Shown here: positions 60,031-64,000 of the stretch, one piece after another
How positions within the stretch are numbered: the stretch's first letter is position 1
Layout: every line of letters starts with the position of its first letter
Source of the DNA: Fen-1258 sp964449775
GTDB lineage: Bacteria > Bacteroidota > Ignavibacteria > Ignavibacteriales > Melioribacteraceae
Direction: 5' to 3'
Length of the DNA: 64,000 nt
Assembly (NCBI GenBank): GCA_964449775.1
Contig: CAYVBQ010000020.1
Span: 7,077 to 71,076 of the forward strand
Position numbers and translations under genes: made by a program
Notes under the pieces: generated by a model
What the model saw: only the letters and a program-made list of their open reading frames with translations
Databases searched by the model: none
What the model was told of the DNA's origin: nothing

Positions 60031-62586
60031 ATGGATCCACTGAAACTAAAAGAAAAATTTTTTGAAGACCGAAATCGTGTTTTCAACAATGAGGAACTTC
60101 TTAAAGATCCGTTCAAGTTCAGCGTCAAATGGAGTGTACTTGTTGAAGAGTACATTCTTAAAATTCTGAAAGGAATTAAAATCGATTGCGCCATCGCTTC
60201 TGTGGGAAGTTTCAGCAGGCGTGAGCTTTCTCCCTATTCCGATATTGACGTGATGTTCATTTTTGATAAAGTTGACGGAAGCGAACAAACAATTAAAAAT
60301 TGTGTTACGCTCTTATGGGATGCCGGCATCGAAGTATCGCCGACCGTTCGCGAGTTTTCTGATATACAAAAATTTCTTGATGACGATTTACACGCCTTCA
60401 CCCAATATTTTGAAACCCGCTACATTCTCGGAAACGAAAAATTATATTTTAAGTGGAACAAAAAAGTTTTTGAGGCAATTACCGAGGATTACAGTCATAA
60501 ATTAATTCTGGATTTTTTTGAAGACGTAAAGCAGCGTTATGATAAATTTGGTGAATCAGCAAAAGTTTTAGAACCGAACGTAAAATATACTGCTGGCGGG
60601 CTTCGCGATCTTCAGGTTATCGAGTGGATTTACACTCTTCAGAGTAAGTTAATGCTTACATCTCAGGAAGAGATTACACAAACGCAAAATTTTCTCTCGG
60701 TTATCAAAAAAAATAAAATATTAATTCCTCGCGCAGTCGCGCGTCTTCATGAAAGTTACCGCCATATTCTTAATACACGTAATCATCTTCATCTTCTAAG
60801 TGGTCGTAAGAACGACCGGCTCGAATTTATATATCAGGAAAAAATTGCGAGTGTACTTGGTTATTCGGGTGATGGCTGGCATACTTACATGCGAAAATAT
60901 TTTGAAGCAGCAAACGTGGTGAAAAGATTTTCCGTTACAATGATGAAGCGCTTTGAAGAAGAATATATTCCTCCTCTAAGCAATTATCTTTCCATTCAAC
61001 TTGACGATGATTTTTCTCTTAAGGGGAACAAAATATTTTTTGCAGAGGAAAAGAAATTGTCGCTTTCCACAATTTTGCGTGCCTTCTATTATCGTGGACT
61101 TCATGACGCTCGCTTTGAAGAAAATTTACGGTCAAAAATTATTGAAGCTGTAATTGATCACGAAGAAACTCAGATATTCGAACCGCAATCATCCGTTTTC
61201 TTCAGAGAGATATTGAAGTTACCGAAGCATGTCGGTAAAACATTGACTGCAATGAATGAGCTTGGTGTTCTTGGCGCCTTCATGCCGGAGTTTAAAGAAT
61301 TGGTCGGGTACTTTCAACCTGGAGTCTATCATTGTTATACTGCGGATGAACATACGCTAATTGCTTTGAACAATGTTGAAAAATTATCGGATGAAATCTC
61401 TTTACTTGGAAAATTATTCCAAGGATTGAAAGAGAAGGATATTTTGTTCTTGGCAATTCTCTTTCATGATATTGCGAAGCCTATTAGTTTATCCGGGCAC
61501 GAAATTATAGGTGCCGAAATCGCGAATTCGATAATGGAACGGCTTGGATACGGTTTTGAAGAGATTGAAACAGTACAGTTTCTTGTGCATCATCATTTAA
61601 CGATGGAACAAGTTGCATTCCGCCGTAATTTGAATGATTCATCAACTCTGAACAATTTTGCACTATTGTTTTCAAATTCAGAATTACTGGACTTGCTTTA
61701 TCTTGTAACGTATGCTGATCTTTCTGCTGTGTCGCAAGTGGTATGGACGCAATGGAAAAGCGATTTGCTGAATGAGTTGTATCGTAAGACAAAAACAATG
61801 CTCGATGAACGGATCACCGGTCATGATCTGCTTTCTCATAGTCTACAGGAAATTATAAAAGGTTCGGAAATCTACTCAGAGGATTCATTCAAGGATCATA
61901 TCGAATCGATAAATGATTTGAGCTATCTTCATCATTTCTCGACGGAAGAAATTAATAGGCACATTGAAGAAATCGAAAAAGGCTCACCAGTTTCAGTCTT
62001 CTTTAAAGAGGAAGGCGCCTTTACAGTAGTTACAATAATTACGCGCGATTCCGAAGCTTTGCTTTCAAGAATGTGCGGTGCGCTATCGATCAATGATCTC
62101 AATATTCACGATGCAAAAATATTCACCCGCAAAGACGGAATTGTCATTGACAGCTTTAATGTTTCGGATTTTAGATCAAACGGAAAAATTGAAGAAGAAC
62201 GTTATACAAAAATTACAAACGATCTCTATCTTGCGGTTGAAAACGAATTGCAAATCACAAAAGAGTTCAGTCAGATAAAATCAAAATGGTGGCGTATCGA
62301 GAATAAACTTTTCAAACGAAAAGGTAAAATCAAAATTGCTTTTGAGAAACATGACAAATACACAATTATAGATGTTTATTCACCCGACCGTCTGGGTCTG
62401 CTTTACCAGATAACTAAAAAGATAAATGAACTGGGTCTTTCAATATACTTCGCAAAAATTTCTACTAAGTCGGATGATGTTGTAGATTCGTTTTACATTC
62501 TTGACCGCAACAGAAAAAAAATCTCTCCGGATGTATATGAGCTCATCACTCACGAACTAACTCAAACAATAGAAGAAATGTTATAG
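60031..62586 (+). CDS. glnD: GlnD-like [protein-PII] uridylyltransferase
   Basis: Bifunctional sensor of nitrogen status that adds or removes UMP on PII. The nucleotidyltransferase motif GSFSRRELSPYSDIDVMF lies at residues 60-77 with both catalytic Asp; the HD domain is FLAILFHDIAKP near residue 480 followed by HHHLTMEQVAF; two ACT domains near residues 665-740 and 775-851 sense glutamine. The length of 851 aa fits GlnD. No glnB or glnK gene is in the window. The ATG at 60031 has no Shine-Dalgarno and follows a palindromic leader. Confidence 0.88.
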   Translation: MDPLKLKEKFFEDRNRVFNNEELLKDPFKFSVKWSVLVEEYILKILKGIKIDCAIASVGSFSRRELSPYSDIDVMFIFDKVDGSEQTIKNCVTLLWDAGIEVSPTVREFSDIQKFLDDDLHAFTQYFETRYILGNEKLYFKWNKKVFEAITEDYSHKLILDFFEDVKQRYDKFGESAKVLEPNVKYTAGGLRDLQVIEWIYTLQSKLMLTSQEEITQTQNFLSVIKKNKILIPRAVARLHESYRHILNTRNHLHLLSGRKNDRLEFIYQEKIASVLGYSGDGWHTYMRKYFEAANVVKRFSVTMMKRFEEEYIPPLSNYLSIQLDDDFSLKGNKIFFAEEKKLSLSTILRAFYYRGLHDARFEENLRSKIIEAVIDHEETQIFEPQSSVFFREILKLPKHVGKTLTAMNELGVLGAFMPEFKELVGYFQPGVYHCYTADEHTLIALNNVEKLSDEISLLGKLFQGLKEKDILFLAILFHDIAKPISLSGHEIIGAEIANSIMERLGYGFEEIETVQFLVHHHLTMEQVAFRRNLNDSSTLNNFALLFSNSELLDLLYLVTYADLSAVSQVVWTQWKSDLLNELYRKTKTMLDERITGHDLLSHSLQEIIKGSEIYSEDSFKDHIESINDLSYLHHFSTEEINRHIEEIEKGSPVSVFFKEEGAFTVVTIITRDSEALLSRMCGALSINDLNIHDAKIFTRKDGIVIDSFNVSDFRSNGKIEEERYTKITNDLYLAVENELQITKEFSQIKSKWWRIENKLFKRKGKIKIAFEKHDKYTIIDVYSPDRLGLLYQITKKINELGLSIYFAKISTKSDDVVDSFYILDRNRKKISPDVYELITHELTQTIEEML

Positions 62587-62603
62587 GTGATAAATTGAAT
62601 TTC

Positions 62604-63422
62604 ATGAACAGAACAAACCCAATAGGATTTTTTGATTCAGGCATAGGCGGATTGACCGTTGTTAGATCTGTTACGCGGATAATGCCCAATGAGAATATTA
62701 TCTACTTCGGCGATACGGCACGCGTACCATACGGATCCAAGTCGAATGAGACTGTTGTTGAATACTCCATTCAAGCAGCGAATTTCCTTTTAAGAAAAAA
62801 TATAAAACTCTTGATCGTTGCCTGTAATACGGCTTCATCTGTGGCGCTTAAAGAATTAAGAAAATTTTTAACAATTCCGGTTATAGGAATGATTGAACCG
62901 GGGGCAAAGATGGCACTGCAAGAATCGAAGAATAGAGTGGTTGGAGTTATAGGAACCCGCGCCACAATAAACAATAAAGCTTATGCGCACGAATTGAAGA
63001 AATTAGATCCGAAAGTGAAAGTTTATGAGCAGGCTTGTCCGCTTTTTGTACCGCTGGCTGAAGAGGGATGGCTCGATCATAAAGTTACCGAACTTGTTGC
63101 CAAAGAATATCTGTGTGAATTTCACAAGAAGAAAATTGATAGTTTAATCCTTGGTTGTACCCACTATCCTATACTTGCAGATGTAATTCAAAAAGTGGTT
63201 GGAAAAAATGTTAAGCTGATTGATTCAGGTACTCCTGCGGCGAGGTTAGTGGAAGATTATTTGAACGGCAGGGGACTGCGTAATCAATCTGTGCATCACG
63301 GACGGAGTGAATTTTATGTAAGTGATGTGCCGACAAAATTCCGCGAAGTAGCCGAAAGATTTCTTGGAAAGAAAATAACTCATCTTCATAAAGTTGAATT
63401 GGATGAGCTTACTAATGAATGA
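62604..63422 (+). CDS. murI: Glutamate racemase
   Basis: Makes D-glutamate for peptidoglycan. A 272-aa protein from the ATG at 62604; NPIGFFDSGIGGLTVVR at the start, IVACNTASSVAL near residue 70 with the first catalytic Cys, and LILGCTHYPILAD near residue 182 with the second. An in-frame TTG at 62595 has AGGTGA four bases ahead and could be the real start; the ATG has poor spacing from it. It follows glnD by 17 bases and may be co-transcribed. Confidence 0.94.
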   Translation: MNRTNPIGFFDSGIGGLTVVRSVTRIMPNENIIYFGDTARVPYGSKSNETVVEYSIQAANFLLRKNIKLLIVACNTASSVALKELRKFLTIPVIGMIEPGAKMALQESKNRVVGVIGTRATINNKAYAHELKKLDPKVKVYEQACPLFVPLAEEGWLDHKVTELVAKEYLCEFHKKKIDSLILGCTHYPILADVIQKVVGKNVKLIDSGTPAARLVEDYLNGRGLRNQSVHHGRSEFYVSDVPTKFREVAERFLGKKITHLHKVELDELTNE

Positions 63423-63537
63423 TGCTGGATGCTGGATACTGGATACTGGATGCTGGATGCTTGATACTGGATGCTGGATGCTTGATACTGGATGCTGGAT
63501 GCTTGATTCTGGATGCTTGATTCTGGATTAAGGAAAA
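63423..63537. repeat. Tandem GGATGCTGGATGCTTGATA repeat
   Basis: About ten imperfect copies of a 7-12-base word family GGATGCT, GGATACT, TTGATACT and TTGATTCT in one run. The unit order varies, so this is low-complexity slippage DNA rather than a CRISPR. It ends 5' of the four-helix-bundle gene. Confidence 0.85.
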
Positions 63538-63538
63538 T

Positions 63539-63916
63539 ATGAGTTATAAAAACTTAGAAATATGGGAATTGGCGAAAGAAGTAGTAATTGAAATTCACGA
63601 AATGAGTTTGCAAAAACTTCCAAAACATGAGATGTATGAAGTTGGTTCACAGATAAGACGATCAAGCAAATCTGTTAAATCAAATATTGTCGAAGGATAT
63701 GGACGTAGATATTACAAACAAGAATTTATTCACCATTTGATTATTGCTATCGCTTCCAACGATGAAACCTTAGATCATCTTGAAACTCTTTATGAAACAA
63801 AATCATTATCAGATGAAAAATTTTATCATGATTTACATTCCAAAATTGAATTGCTCGGGAGGAAAATTAATTCTTTCATTAAAGCTGTAAAAGAAGATCA
63901 CCAAAGTCCTCGTTAG
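63539..63916 (+). CDS. Four-helix-bundle protein of the S23 family
   Basis: A 125-aa helical protein of the family first seen as 23S rRNA intervening-sequence proteins. The start NLEIWELAKEVVIEIHEMSL and the block QIRRSSKSVKSNIVEGYGRR near residue 45, then YKQEFIHHLIIAIASNDETLDHLETLYE, match it. Function is not established; the fold is a four-helix bundle. AAGGAAAAT precedes the ATG. It follows a tandem repeat. The 84 bases after it hold no gene that I can see. Confidence 0.92.
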   Translation: MSYKNLEIWELAKEVVIEIHEMSLQKLPKHEMYEVGSQIRRSSKSVKSNIVEGYGRRYYKQEFIHHLIIAIASNDETLDHLETLYETKSLSDEKFYHDLHSKIELLGRKINSFIKAVKEDHQSPR

Positions 63917-64000
63917 CTCCAATTGGTTTTTTATCCAGCATCTAGTTGACAATAAGCAGAACATCGGTAACAGAAAAAAAGCATAAGATCGTACACAGAT

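Noticed and set aside
63423..63537. CRISPR array
   Set aside because: Repeat units are short, adjacent and variable, with no spacers and no cas genes.

Overview
The window looks like a chromosomal segment from a member of the Ignavibacteria or a close relative in the Bacteroidota/Chlorobiota group. The clues are two secreted proteins with a C-terminal type IX secretion sorting domain of the QNYPNPFNPST type, a fused CcoNO cbb3 oxidase, three S46 dipeptidyl peptidases, low GC content and intergenic gaps rich in short palindromes. The assignment is an inference, because no rRNA gene is present. I found no tRNA, rRNA, CRISPR array or insertion sequence.

Layout. 1-7350 (+): a PpiD/SurA-like foldase, an outer-membrane barrel, aroK-aroB, a GHL10-family glycoside hydrolase and a DUF192 protein. 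7436-16745 (-): two T9SS-sorted proteins, an aconitase with an unusual lysine-rich tail, Tex and GmhA. 16943-21891 (+): a membrane protein, an OPT peptide transporter and an exported M3 oligoendopeptidase. 21892-27310 is an accessory island: BrnT/BrnA, fragments of a nucleotidyltransferase, of a second pepF and of an aminotransferase-like gene, an FRG-domain protein, an exported S1C protease with TPRs, small DUF2442 and antitoxin-like genes, and several copies of a composite palindromic repeat. 27369-30349: a phosphohexomutase, a small zinc-ribbon protein that appears to start at AUA, and a yceI-marR operon behind a 12-bp inverted repeat. 30577-37430: three consecutive S46 peptidases. 37561-43087: a DUF1289 protein, a corrinoid adenosyltransferase, a divergent ATP-grasp/C39-like pair, an isochorismatase-type hydrolase, SixA and an HD hydrolase. 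42374-51173 (-): the complete cbb3 oxidase locus (ccoI, ccoS, ccoNO, ccoQ, ccoP, ccoG, ccoH and a SafE-like membrane protein). 51273-63916: an SDR, Sua5, an MFS transporter, queC and queF separated by a type II restriction-modification cassette, a tyrosine phenol-lyase-like enzyme, GlnD, MurI and a four-helix-bundle protein.

How the genes fit together. A peptide-scavenging theme runs through the window. Exported DPP7-like S46 peptidases, an exported oligoendopeptidase, an OPT importer and a tyrosine phenol-lyase-like enzyme could together carry peptides from outside the cell to central metabolism. Respiration under low oxygen is served by the cbb3 locus. Most of the remaining genes are housekeeping.

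The most notable items are the aconitase with an 86-residue tail that contains no acidic residue, the pepF paralogue remnant beside BrnTA, the apparent AUA start of the zinc-ribbon gene, the restriction-modification cassette inside the queC/queF locus, the inverted repeat before yceI-marR, and palindromic intergenic words that also occur inside a T9SS sorting domain and over a methyltransferase start codon. I did not find a large system that I could call new with confidence.
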